DNA of 64,000 nucleotides from JAHBVH01 sp034437715 (GTDB taxonomy: Bacteria; Chloroflexota; Anaerolineae; Caldilineales; Caldilineaceae): the NCBI GenBank assembly GCA_034437715.1, contig DAOTTR010000524.1, positions 9,067 through 73,066 on the forward strand. The letters run 5' to 3'. Below the pieces are notes generated by a model that searched no databases, was not told the DNA's origin, and saw only the letters and a program-made list of their open reading frames with translations. The translations under genes were made by a program, and so were the position numbers. Of the stretch, positions 23,909 through 32,387 are shown in pieces (the first letter of the stretch is position 1; each line of letters opens with the position of its first letter).

Positions 23909-25282
23909 ATGGCAAAAACCAATACCGCACCCCTGAGCGGCATGCGTGACTTTCTGCCGCTGGACCTATTGCGGCGCAACTATGTCATTGATACGATCGA
24001 GCGTGTCTACCAAAGTTATGGCTTTGAGCCGTTGGAGACGCCGACCATGGAACGGCTGGAAACGCTGCTGGGCAAATATGGCGAAGAAGGCGATCAATTG
24101 ATTTTCCGCGTCCTCAAGCGGGGCGACAAACTACAGCGCGCCCTGGAAGAAGAACCCAACGAAAATGGTGTGAGCGATGCCGGTATGCGCTATGATCTAA
24201 CGGTGCCACTGGCGCGCGTTGTCGCCCAATACCGGAGCACCCTGCCGCGCTACTTCAAGCGCTACCAGATCCAGCCGGTCTATCGCGCCGACCGCCCGGC
24301 CAAGGGGCGCTATCGCGAGTTCTTTCAATGCGATGTAGATATTGTCGGCTCGGCCAGCCAGACAGTCGAGACTGAGGTGTTGGCTGCTGGCGCACAGGTG
24401 CTTCAGGAACTCGGTTTTGGCGGGGAAATCCATCCCTTTGCGCTACGGCTCAATCATCGCGGCATTCTTCGTGGGCTGATGGAAGTGTCGGGCGTACCGG
24501 TGGCGCTGGAAGGCGATGCGCTGGTTGCGATTGATAAGTTGGATAAGATCGGCTTTGACGGTGTGCGTAAAGAGCTAGATCAGCGCGGGATCGCGGCGGA
24601 TGCTGCCGAAAAATTATTGGCGAATCTCGCGGCGGCCCCCACCACCAACGTGGACAGCCTGGCTTGGTTGAGCGATCTGCTAGAGGATTCGGAAGCAGGC
24701 AGCAAGGGTGTCAATGAGATCAAAACAGTGGTTGCTTATAGCCAACAGGGAGCAGCCGCTGCCCATCTGCGTGTTGATCCCTATCTAGCGCGCGGTCTCA
24801 GCTACTACACCGGCCCGATCTTTGAGATCGAATTTCCCGGTTTCAGCGGATCGGGTGGCGGCGGCGGGCGATATGACGATCTGGTGGGTATGTTTAGCGG
24901 CCAAAGCATTCCCGCCTGTGGCTTCAGTTTGGGTTTGGAACGCATCCTGTTGCTGATGGAGGAACAGAAAATGTTCCCCGACCGGCTGGCCGGTCAACCC
25001 CAGGTGTTGGTCACACAGTTTGATGAAAGCACAGTTGCAGCTAGTTTTACCTTGGCCCAGGCGTTGCGCAAAGCAGGGCTACGCGTTGATCTCTACCCAG
25101 ATATTGACCGCTATGGTCGCCAGTTTAAATATGCCGAAGAGCGGCGCATTCGCTACGCCGTGCTGGCCAGTCCACGCGAGCTAGGTGCCGGTGTCGTCGC
25201 GGTGAAAGATTTGGTGAGCGGCGAACAGATCGATATTGCTGCCGCCGAGATTAGCGATTGGCTGCAAGCGCACGTTGTATAG
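23909..25282 (+). CDS. hisS: Histidine-tRNA ligase
   Basis: Class II synthetase of 457 residues. Motif 1 lies in RVYQSYGFEPLETPTME, motif 2 in RYFKRYQIQPVYRADRPAKG followed by YREFFQCDVDIVG, the histidine-specific motifs in LDPYLARGLSYYTGP-type (here VDPYLARGLSYYTGPIFE) and motif 3 in GFSLGLERILLL. The C-terminal anticodon domain (QPQVLVTQF onward, residues about 365-457) is present, so this is HisRS and not the HisZ paralogue. GTTGGAG is placed eight bases before ATG 23909. Nothing suggests a T-box in the leader. Confidence 0.95.
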   Translation: MAKTNTAPLSGMRDFLPLDLLRRNYVIDTIERVYQSYGFEPLETPTMERLETLLGKYGEEGDQLIFRVLKRGDKLQRALEEEPNENGVSDAGMRYDLTVPLARVVAQYRSTLPRYFKRYQIQPVYRADRPAKGRYREFFQCDVDIVGSASQTVETEVLAAGAQVLQELGFGGEIHPFALRLNHRGILRGLMEVSGVPVALEGDALVAIDKLDKIGFDGVRKELDQRGIAADAAEKLLANLAAAPTTNVDSLAWLSDLLEDSEAGSKGVNEIKTVVAYSQQGAAAAHLRVDPYLARGLSYYTGPIFEIEFPGFSGSGGGGGRYDDLVGMFSGQSIPACGFSLGLERILLLMEEQKMFPDRLAGQPQVLVTQFDESTVAASFTLAQALRKAGLRVDLYPDIDRYGRQFKYAEERRIRYAVLASPRELGAGVVAVKDLVSGEQIDIAAAEISDWLQAHVV

Positions 25283-25342
25283 GGCGAGGGGCAAAGGTCA
25301 CTCGTCTGTTATCCTTTGTCCCTCACCCGGAGATTGTGCGCG

Positions 25343-26341
25343 TTACCAGGCTTCTGCCAGCAGTTCCAGGCTGTGCATACGTTCCTCGATGCCTTGGGTA
25401 AAGGATGAGACCATAATCTCCGCAGCCTCTGTCTGTTCAATCAATTCTTCAACACGCTTAACCACGGTGCTGGGCGCGCCCATAATGCGATTCGTGGGCA
25501 TTTGCAGCGCAATCGGCAAATCGGGGTGCGCGGCGGCTATTTCGGGTGTCAATAGTTGGGTGGGGCGTCCGCTGCGTAGCCAATAGATCATCAACTGGCC
25601 GGGGGCGGCAAACCAGGCTGCCTCTTCATCCGTGTCAGCGGTCAGGATATTGGCTGTAACAATTACATAGGGCTGCTCCAGCGTCACCGAAGGCACAAAG
25701 TTTTGGCGATAAATATCCAGCGCTTGCAAAGTGCCGCCCGTGTCAAAATGGTGGGCAAAGGCAAAGGGTAGCCCCAGTTGGCCGGCCAACTGGGCACTGA
25801 AACCACTGGAACCAAGCAGCACAATGGTGGGCGTCGAGTCAGCCGCGGGTGTAGCTGAGAAGCGATCCCACAGGCCACTAGCCGTACGCCGGTCGCCCAA
25901 CAGCCCCATGAGATCGATCAAGTGGCGCGGAAACTCCTCGGCACCCAGACCGGCGGCGGTGCGGCGCAAGGCGGCGGCGGTGGCCGGGTCTGTGCCGGGG
26001 GCGCGACCAATCCCCAGATCAATGCGGCCAGGGTGCAGGGCTTCGAGCAGCGCAAATTGCTCGGCAACCACCAATGACGGATGATTGGGCAACATCACCC
26101 CGCCGGAGCCGACGCGGATGGTGTTGGTCGAGGCGGCCAGATGGGCCATGAGCACCGGCGGTGTGGTGCTGGCGATGCCGGGCATATTGTGATGCTCGGC
26201 CACCCAGAAGCGGGTGTAGCCAAGGGCCTCGGCGCGTTGGGCCAACAAGGTGGTGTCGGTCAACGCTTTGGTGCTGCTTGTGCCTTGGCTCACAATGGCC
26301 AAGTCTAGCACAGAGAGTGGTGTAGCGTGATAAGTATTCAT
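25343..26341 (-). CDS. LLM-class flavin-dependent oxidoreductase (luciferase-like)
   Basis: A bacterial luciferase-like monooxygenase of the MsnO8/group 1 type, 332 residues. Signatures are SVLDLAIVSQGTS at the start, RFWVAEHHNMPGIASTTP, VGSGGVMLPNHPSLVVAEQFALL and RIDLGIGRAPGTDP, all typical of the FMN-dependent TIM barrel. It probably uses FMNH2 delivered by a separate reductase; the substrate is unknown. It is convergent with hisS and only 60 bases away. ATG at 26341 begins MNTYHATPLSVLDLA, in keeping with the family. Confidence 0.9.
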   Translation of the reverse strand: MNTYHATPLSVLDLAIVSQGTSSTKALTDTTLLAQRAEALGYTRFWVAEHHNMPGIASTTPPVLMAHLAASTNTIRVGSGGVMLPNHPSLVVAEQFALLEALHPGRIDLGIGRAPGTDPATAAALRRTAAGLGAEEFPRHLIDLMGLLGDRRTASGLWDRFSATPAADSTPTIVLLGSSGFSAQLAGQLGLPFAFAHHFDTGGTLQALDIYRQNFVPSVTLEQPYVIVTANILTADTDEEAAWFAAPGQLMIYWLRSGRPTQLLTPEIAAAHPDLPIALQMPTNRIMGAPSTVVKRVEELIEQTEAAEIMVSSFTQGIEERMHSLELLAEAW

Positions 26342-26668
26342 AAGGATTTTGCCTGATGGTCTAGAAATTGTTGTTTAGGGCGGTACAAAATAAATCTCCG
26401 GTAGCTCCGTTCATTGCTGCTACCCTTTAGCCAGCAGCGGTCAGTAACCGACGCGTGCTGGGGACGGGCCAGGGAGAACGCGGTTTAACTCAATATTGGT
26501 GGGCTGTCCTCGGCACGCTAGCCATCACGCGTACCCAAAGATATGGGTTATAGTGTATGCCCGTTTCGTCGCCATGTATGCAGGGTTAGATACGATTAGA
26601 TGCGATCCACCATAGGCCCTTATGCGTCTCTTCGCCTAGTCTACCACCTTACTTCACAGCTAGGCTAG
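26342..26668. other. Gene-free region rich in nested hairpins (possible structured RNA)
   Basis: There is no open frame of note. At 26400-26423 GGTAGC pairs with GCTACC. At 26453-26518 a long interrupted helix forms: GCGTGC with GCACGC, then GGGGAC with GTCCTC (one wobble), then CCA with TGG. ACCCA and TGGGT pair near 26540. This density of pairing in 150 bases suggests a structured RNA. Strand is undecided, and I match no known family (T-box, tmRNA, SRP RNA and common riboswitch motifs were looked for by eye). Confidence 0.35.
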
Positions 26669-26698
26669 TTGTCCATTTCTGCATGGATGCAGTACAAT
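26669..26698 (+). promoter_or_regulatory. Probable promoter for the 72-residue protein
   Basis: TTGTCC, an 18-base spacer and TACAAT lie 47 bases before the start codon of the small gene at 26745. Confidence 0.45.
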
Positions 26699-26744
26699 AA
26701 TGCCACCTTTCAGTTTATCCTACTTGATTTACAGGAGTCCTGCT

Positions 26745-26963
26745 ATGGCATTCACCATCTATTCTTCGATTGGCAAGATCATGGCTAACGCACAGGCCAA
26801 AGCGATTGTCGAGAAGCATCTGCCGGGCGCGTCCAGCCATCCTCAACTGGCCGATGCCTGGGGTATGACGCTGGGCGAGGTGGCGAGTTACCCCGAAGCT
26901 GGTATCAGCAGCGCCAAATTGCAGGCATTGCTCGCCGAACTGGCAACGATTGCCGACGCCTAA
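26745..26963 (+). CDS. Small conserved-looking protein (72 aa)
   Basis: ATG at 26745 follows ACAGGAG by seven bases. The product starts MAFTIYSSIGKIMANAQAKA and continues EKHLPGASSHPQL and MTLGEVASYP. I recall similar sequence (IGxLLxNPxAKxVLEKHLPG) as a C-terminal module in some glycoside hydrolases and esterases and as a free small protein; its function is not known. It has no signal peptide or cysteines. It lies 104 bases before an ABC exporter and may be unrelated to it. Confidence 0.65.
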   Translation: MAFTIYSSIGKIMANAQAKAIVEKHLPGASSHPQLADAWGMTLGEVASYPEAGISSAKLQALLAELATIADA

Positions 26964-27067
26964 CGATCTAGCAAGTTGCCGGTGACGGGTATAAAGATGC
27001 GCCGCCCGCTACCTCCTGCTATCAGTACAGTATCTTGGGCAATTGCCTGACAATTGAGGAAAATTGT

Positions 27068-28069
27068 ATGGCCGAGCGGGCAATTATGGTGAAGACAGCA
27101 GGCTTGCGCAAATCGTTTAAGCGCGCCGACAGAACGTTGGTCGATGCTGTCAAAGATGTGAATTTGACGATCTATCAGGGCGAAATCTTTAGTCTGCTCG
27201 GGCCGAATGGGGCGGGCAAAACCACGATGATTTCGATGATTAGCGGGTTGCTGCCGCCCACGGCGGGTGATGCCTTCATCGGCGGCCACTCGATTACCAA
27301 AGAACCGCTGGCCGCCAAACGATTGATGGGCTTTATTCCCCAAGAGATTGCGCTCTATCCAGAACTCAGCGCCCGACAGAATTTGGTTTTCTTTGGCAAA
27401 ATGTATGGCATGGCCGGTGCCGAACTGAATAAACGCGTCGATGAGGTACTCGAATTTATTGATCTCACCGACCGCCAAAAAGATCGCATCGATACCTTCT
27501 CCGGTGGCATGAAACGGCGCGTGAATATTGGCGTAGGGTTGATCCATCGTCCGCAACTGATCTACATGGATGAGCCGACGGTGGGCATCGATCCCCAAAG
27601 TCGGCGGCGCATCTTAGATACCGTCAAACAGTTGCGCGACGAATATGGCATGACGGTGCTCTACACCACCCACCTGATGGAAGAAGCGCAAGAACTGAGT
27701 GATCGCGTTGGAATTATTGATCACGGCGAGGTGATTGCGCTGGGTACCCAAGAGGAACTGACCCAGCGTGTGGGCAAAGATGATCGACTTGAATTTCTGA
27801 TTGGCGAGCAACCTGTGCCAGATGCGGTGGTCGCGCAACTGCAGGCGACTGTGGCCGGCGTGTCGCAAGTGTTGATCACCCAACCAGAGCCAGGCGGGGT
27901 CGAGCAAACTGGGCAGATAACCGTCTTTGCCAAACGCGGTCGGCGCGCTCTGCCCGATGTGATCAACCTGCTCAACCGTAGTGGCATCGATGTCCACGCT
28001 GTTTCCGTGCGCGAGCCAGATCTGGAAGCGGTCTTCCTGGCATTGACCGGGCGTGCTTTGCGCGATTAA
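27068..28069 (+). CDS. ABC transporter ATP-binding protein (ABC-2 exporter)
   Basis: The ATPase of an ABC-2-type exporter, 333 residues. Walker A is GPNGAGKTT, the Q loop is in FIPQEIALYPELSARQN, the signature is FSGGMKRRVNIG, Walker B is LIYMDEPTVGIDP and the H loop is TTHLMEEAQELSD. The C-terminal 90 residues form the regulatory tail seen in DrrA/CcmA-like proteins, ending REPDLEAVFLALTGR. TGAGGAAA is positioned before ATG 27068. Two permease genes follow in the same direction, so all three form one exporter. Substrate could be a drug, lipid or polysaccharide; nothing fixes it. Confidence 0.94.
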   Translation: MAERAIMVKTAGLRKSFKRADRTLVDAVKDVNLTIYQGEIFSLLGPNGAGKTTMISMISGLLPPTAGDAFIGGHSITKEPLAAKRLMGFIPQEIALYPELSARQNLVFFGKMYGMAGAELNKRVDEVLEFIDLTDRQKDRIDTFSGGMKRRVNIGVGLIHRPQLIYMDEPTVGIDPQSRRRILDTVKQLRDEYGMTVLYTTHLMEEAQELSDRVGIIDHGEVIALGTQEELTQRVGKDDRLEFLIGEQPVPDAVVAQLQATVAGVSQVLITQPEPGGVEQTGQITVFAKRGRRALPDVINLLNRSGIDVHAVSVREPDLEAVFLALTGRALRD

Positions 28070-28104
28070 TCGTTTATACTCAAATCACATTGGGAATTGG
28101 GGCC

Positions 28105-29589
28105 ATGCGTAAGATTTGGGCGATTGCGTGGAAAGAACTCTACCGAACATTGATCGACCGCAATTTGTTGTTGATTATGTTTGCGACACCGTTGGCGCTT
28201 TCGACGATCATTGGGTTGGCTTTTGGTGGCATCGGCGCAGATACACCAACGATTGCCAAGATTCCCGTGGCGGTGGTCAACCTGGATCAGGGGTTGGATG
28301 TCGGCGCGCTGACCGGGGGTGTTGCGCCCCTTTCGAGCACGCAGACGATCTCGTCAACGGCTGACGGTTTTTCATTCAATGTGGGCAATGTGATCGCCAG
28401 CATTTTGCGCTCCGAGCCGATTACGGCTAGCAGCATCATTTCATCCGCGGGGACGAATGTCGATGTCACCGCGCTGACCTGCGACCTAGCGGTGGCAGAT
28501 GAAGATGCGACGAATTTCCAAGGATCACTCGATGATCTCTTGACAACGACAGTGTTGCCCGATCCCGCGGCGGCACGACAGGGGGTGGAGCAGGGCGACT
28601 ATGTCGTGGCCGTGATCATCCCCGCCAATTTTACCCAACGCTTTATCCCGACATTCAACGATGTAGCGAATAGCACAGTAGATGATCCAGCCAACACACT
28701 GGAAGTGTATGGCAACAGTGGGCGCGCGCTTTCGGCGGGCATTGTGCGCAGCATTGTGGAAAGCATTGTCAACCAATTGCTCCAGGTGACGATCACCTTA
28801 GAAGCCTCGCTTGAAACCCTCTTGGACACGATTGATCTGACGCAAATGGATAGGACCGCGCTGCCGGCGCTGCTAACCACTGGCAACACCGACACCTTCG
28901 CCGTGCTGGGTTGTCTCTTTCAGCCGGGCATCAACCCGATCCGCTTGCAACAACAACCGCTTGCCGCGCGGCAAGCGGGCAATCGTTTTGCAATGATATT
29001 GGTAGCAGTTGGTTCAGCGCAAGCGGTTTTCTTTGCCCTTTTTACGGGCGTCTTTGGCATTCTCTCGATCTATGAAGAACGCAAACAGGGCACCTTGCAG
29101 CGCATGTTGGTTTCGCCAACGACAGGCACGACCATTCTGCTGGGCAAATTGCTGGGCAATGTCGTGGTCGTATTCGTACAACTGTTGATACTCTTGCTGG
29201 CGTTGACCTTGATCGCCAGTGTGATCCTGGGCACGCCGACCTTGATCTGGGGATCAAATCTGCTTGCGCTCCTTGGGGTACTGCTGGCTCTGAGCCTCTG
29301 CGTTTCCGGGATTGGCGTTTTGATTGTGGGGCTGGCGCGCACGCCAGAACAGGTGCAGGTGATCGGGCCCATGGTCAATATGGGGATGGGGGTCTTGGGC
29401 GGTGCTTTTGGTTTTGGCTTCTCTTCTGCCGTTTCTGGGTTTTCGCTGATTTACTGGGGTGTGGATGCCTTCCAAAAACTTGCCGCCAACGAAGGTGAAA
29501 TTGGACTCAACCTGCTGGTTTTGGTGGGGCAGGGACTTCTCTTCTTTTTGCTGGGTAGTTGGTTTTTCCGCCGCCGCTTGAATTTATAA
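28105..29589 (+). CDS. ABC-2 type permease (first of pair)
   Basis: 495 residues. One membrane segment near residue 20-40 (LLLIMFATPLALSTIIGLAFG) is followed by a large extracytoplasmic domain of about 250 residues, then five membrane segments in the C-terminal third. The ABC-2 motif region GTLQRMLVSPTTGTTILLGKL precedes them. This is the YhgE/YbhS-like arrangement. The large outer domain is acidic and Thr-rich, as in exporters that hand a substrate to the outside. ATG 28105 is the likely start; a TTG at 28090 is in frame. It is 35 bases from the ATPase gene. Confidence 0.9.
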   Translation: MRKIWAIAWKELYRTLIDRNLLLIMFATPLALSTIIGLAFGGIGADTPTIAKIPVAVVNLDQGLDVGALTGGVAPLSSTQTISSTADGFSFNVGNVIASILRSEPITASSIISSAGTNVDVTALTCDLAVADEDATNFQGSLDDLLTTTVLPDPAAARQGVEQGDYVVAVIIPANFTQRFIPTFNDVANSTVDDPANTLEVYGNSGRALSAGIVRSIVESIVNQLLQVTITLEASLETLLDTIDLTQMDRTALPALLTTGNTDTFAVLGCLFQPGINPIRLQQQPLAARQAGNRFAMILVAVGSAQAVFFALFTGVFGILSIYEERKQGTLQRMLVSPTTGTTILLGKLLGNVVVVFVQLLILLLALTLIASVILGTPTLIWGSNLLALLGVLLALSLCVSGIGVLIVGLARTPEQVQVIGPMVNMGMGVLGGAFGFGFSSAVSGFSLIYWGVDAFQKLAANEGEIGLNLLVLVGQGLLFFLLGSWFFRRRLNL

Positions 29590-29657
29590 TGTAGAATGTA
29601 ACGATTCCGCCGGGAAAGCGCCCAGGGGGCTCTCGATCCTGGCGGCAACAATTGGCT

Positions 29658-29690
29658 CGCCGCCAGAATGGCGGCGTTCCTAGGGTGAAA
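29658..29690. repeat. REP-like hairpin, copy 1
   Basis: CGCCGCCA-GAA-TGGCGGCG is a perfect stem followed by TTCCTAGGGTGAAA. A close relative (GCCGCC-ATCC-GGCGGC then TTCCCAGGCGTGAAA) is at 56334-56363 behind another ABC-2 permease. It lies in the 127-base gap between the two permease genes. Confidence 0.6.
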
Positions 29691-29716
29691 TTATACTTTG
29701 GTCTCGATTGTAACTT

Positions 29717-30982
29717 ATGCGCATAATCCTGAATATCGCCCTCAACGACTTAACCATCTTTTTTCGTGACCGCGGCAATTTGATCGGCTTGGTGATCCTG
29801 CCGGTCGCGTTGACGCTGGCAGTGGGCTGGGCCAATCGCGGCGGCAACAATGGTCCAACCTATCTGCTGGTGGATGTGATTGATCGCGACCAAAGCCCAC
29901 TTTCCCTTGAATTGCTGGATCAACTGCGGCTGGCAAATGAAACCTTGGTGCTCTGTCCCCAGGACAACGATGGCGATGATCGTTGTGGCCTGGGCGATGT
30001 GCCGTTGGATCAAGCCCTGGGCATAGAACGGGCGCAGGGGGAGAATACCGGCGGGTTGCTGATCATTCCGGCGGGCTATGGCGTAGCGGTGACCAGTATG
30101 CAATCTGTGCAACTTGACTACTATTCCACCGATGATCCCGCGCTGCCTGGGTCGGTTCGCCAAGCGGTGGAGAATGTGTTGCAGCGCGTCAATCGCAGTG
30201 CCGTGACGGCGCGCGTGGGCGCGCGCCTGCTGACCAGCCTCATGCCGCAGTTGCGCGCCGATGCACAAACGGCGACGGGGCAAAGTTTGGAAGCGGCGGT
30301 TTATCAACAAGCCGAACTGCGCCTTGCCAACCGTCCACCCGCGGTGCGTTATGTCACAACCAAAGGCGATGCACCTGCGATCAGCGGCGTCCAGCGTGGC
30401 TTTGGCCAATCTGTGCCGGGCATGAGTACGCTCTATGTGATCTTCACCGTATTGGGCGGCACGGTGGTCTTGTTGCGCGAGCGGCGTCAGTGGACATTGC
30501 AACGGCTTGGCGCGCTGCCCTTAACCCGTGCCCAGATTCTGGGCGGCAAAATTGTCACCTATTTCACACTGGGCATGATTCAATATGGTATTGTCTTTGG
30601 CGCGGGGTTGGCGGTAGGGCTGGACTTGGGCAATCATTTATTGGCCATGTTGGCGCTGATGATGGCCTTTGCCCTCTGCATGACGGCGCTGGCATTGGCG
30701 CTCGCGACCCGTGTTGCCAGTGAAGGCCAAGCCAATGGCCTGCGCAACCTGATCGGCCTGACGCTGGCCCCTTTGGGTGGGGCGTGGTGGCCGTTGGAAA
30801 TTGTGCCCACCTTCATGCAGCGCATCGGTCACCTGTCACCGGTAGCCTGGGTTATGGATGGCTTTCATAAACTGATCTTCAACGGAGCCAGTTTTGTGGA
30901 TATCCTGCCCGAAATTGGCATCTTACTGGCGATTGCGCTGGTCTTTTTCGGCATTGGCATTCGCGGTTTTCGGATTCAATAG
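29717..30982 (+). CDS. ABC-2 type permease (second of pair)
   Basis: 421 residues with the same plan as its neighbour: one N-terminal membrane segment (LIGLVILPVALTLAVGWA), an extracytoplasmic domain of about 190 residues, and five C-terminal segments. RRQWTLQRLGALPLTRAQILGGK is the ABC-2 coupling region, and SPVAWVMDGFHKLIFNG is the conserved helix near the end. Its likely partner is the preceding permease, giving a heterodimer with the ATPase. The ATG at 29717 has no strong ribosome-binding site. Confidence 0.9.
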   Translation: MRIILNIALNDLTIFFRDRGNLIGLVILPVALTLAVGWANRGGNNGPTYLLVDVIDRDQSPLSLELLDQLRLANETLVLCPQDNDGDDRCGLGDVPLDQALGIERAQGENTGGLLIIPAGYGVAVTSMQSVQLDYYSTDDPALPGSVRQAVENVLQRVNRSAVTARVGARLLTSLMPQLRADAQTATGQSLEAAVYQQAELRLANRPPAVRYVTTKGDAPAISGVQRGFGQSVPGMSTLYVIFTVLGGTVVLLRERRQWTLQRLGALPLTRAQILGGKIVTYFTLGMIQYGIVFGAGLAVGLDLGNHLLAMLALMMAFALCMTALALALATRVASEGQANGLRNLIGLTLAPLGGAWWPLEIVPTFMQRIGHLSPVAWVMDGFHKLIFNGASFVDILPEIGILLAIALVFFGIGIRGFRIQ

Positions 30983-31194
30983 GCGGCACGCGGTTGCGTA
31001 GATTTACGGAGAAGCGGGAGAGGCTACACAATATATACTCCGCAGCAGCACATAAGTACATTTTTACTCGTGTAAAAAATGTACCTTTATGGCGCTGCTC
31101 AGTATAACAGATCTGCGCAAGCTAACTTGGCGTTTTGGCTTTTCATAGGTACAATTCACCCAACCTTTTTCCACACACCATCGCGGAGTCTCCC

Positions 31195-32220
31195 TTGTCC
31201 AAAAGTATCCTTGGCATCGCCTTTATCCTTGGCGGGGTTCTCATGCTTGGTTTCTTGGCCTTTGAAATGCTGACCAGCCTGCGATCGGGCACCGTGACGC
31301 AACTGCCCGCCGCAGCAGTTGTTAACGGCGCGGCTGCCGACGGCATCTCTGCGACGACGGTGCTCAGCCAGCCAATCACACAGCCCGGCGGCGTGGTTGA
31401 GCGCCAAGCCCAGGATTCCTACTGTTTGTGGCCCAACGACACCCTGTTCGATATTGCCCAATATGCGGGAATCAACGTAGATACATTGGTGGCCTTCAAT
31501 GCGGACAGTCCGTTGCACGCGGGCAGCACCATTCGCTTGCCTGTGGGTAGCCTAGCCCCGGCCCAATGGACGCAACCCTTGCCCCCTGCCACCAGCATGG
31601 ATCAACTGCCATTTGGCATCTCCGGCATCTATCTGGGACATAACAATCGGCAGAAGCAAGTCGCATTGACCTTTGATGTGGGCTATGTGCCTGAAAACAA
31701 AGGGATGATGGAAATGCTGGCAAAGCGCGGGATCCGCGCCACCTTTTTTGTGGTGGGCTTTAGCGTGTTGCGCAAACCAGAGATCATTACCGATATTTTG
31801 CGCAATGGTCACGAGTTGGCCAACCATTCGTGGAGCCATGAAAATTTACAGGGTATGAACGAAGAGGAACTGCGCTACGAACTGAATCGCACCGAGACAA
31901 CGGTGCAAGCCGCCGCGCCTGGATCGAGCACCAAACCGTTTTTCCGCGCCCCCTTTGGCGCGTTGGATGAGACGATCATCCGCGTCTCCAAACAAGAAGG
32001 CTATGAACTGATCGGGTGGACGGTGGACAGCAGCGATTGGGTGGCAGGCATCACCGCGCAGGATGTGTATAATCGCGTCACCCGCAATGTCTGCCCCGGC
32101 GCGATCATTGTCATGCACGACATGAGCCCCATCGTCGCCGAAGCACTGCCGCGCATTCTCGACTTTTTGGAACACAACGGCTACACCTTCGTGCCACTAT
32201 CCGAGCTGTTGCTGCCATAA
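31195..32220 (+). CDS. Polysaccharide deacetylase with LysM-like domain, membrane-anchored
   Basis: I start at TTG 31195 because GGAG lies six bases upstream; the product then opens with one membrane anchor (LGIAFILGGVLMLGFLAFEML). Residues about 75-120 look like a LysM peptidoglycan-binding domain (YCLWPNDTLFDIAQYAGI, then LVAFNAD, then STIRLPVG). The NodB deacetylase domain follows: motif 1 TFDVGY, where the second Asp of TFDDG is Val as Asn is in PdaA-type enzymes; motif 2 HSWSH; motif 3 RAPFGA; then IGWTVDSSDW and IIVMHD. It probably removes acetyl groups from peptidoglycan or another cell-surface glycan outside the membrane. Confidence 0.88.
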   Translation: MSKSILGIAFILGGVLMLGFLAFEMLTSLRSGTVTQLPAAAVVNGAAADGISATTVLSQPITQPGGVVERQAQDSYCLWPNDTLFDIAQYAGINVDTLVAFNADSPLHAGSTIRLPVGSLAPAQWTQPLPPATSMDQLPFGISGIYLGHNNRQKQVALTFDVGYVPENKGMMEMLAKRGIRATFFVVGFSVLRKPEIITDILRNGHELANHSWSHENLQGMNEEELRYELNRTETTVQAAAPGSSTKPFFRAPFGALDETIIRVSKQEGYELIGWTVDSSDWVAGITAQDVYNRVTRNVCPGAIIVMHDMSPIVAEALPRILDFLEHNGYTFVPLSELLLP

Positions 32221-32236
32221 ACCAAGCATGATACAT

Positions 32237-32387
32237 TTACGCCTATTCCAAAAAAATAATGATCCAGTAGGGGCATGCGGTGTGGCGGAAAGAGACCTTG
32301 TGTATACCCATCGTTTTACCTCGCCACACCGCATGCCCCTACGTGAATTGGATCGTTTAAATTTTGGAATAACCTTACGCCTATTCC
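32237..32387. repeat. Large inverted repeat between convergent genes
   Basis: GTAGGGGCATGCGGTGTGGCG at 32267-32287 is mirrored by CGCCACACCGCATGCCCCTAC at about 32321-32341, with GATCCA and TATTCCAAAA extending the symmetry outward. A 13-base direct repeat, TTACGCCTATTCC, stands at each end (32237-32249 and 32375-32387); the right copy overlaps the last codons of the surface-protein gene. This could be an inserted element with target duplication, and its hairpin may end transcription from both sides. Confidence 0.65.
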
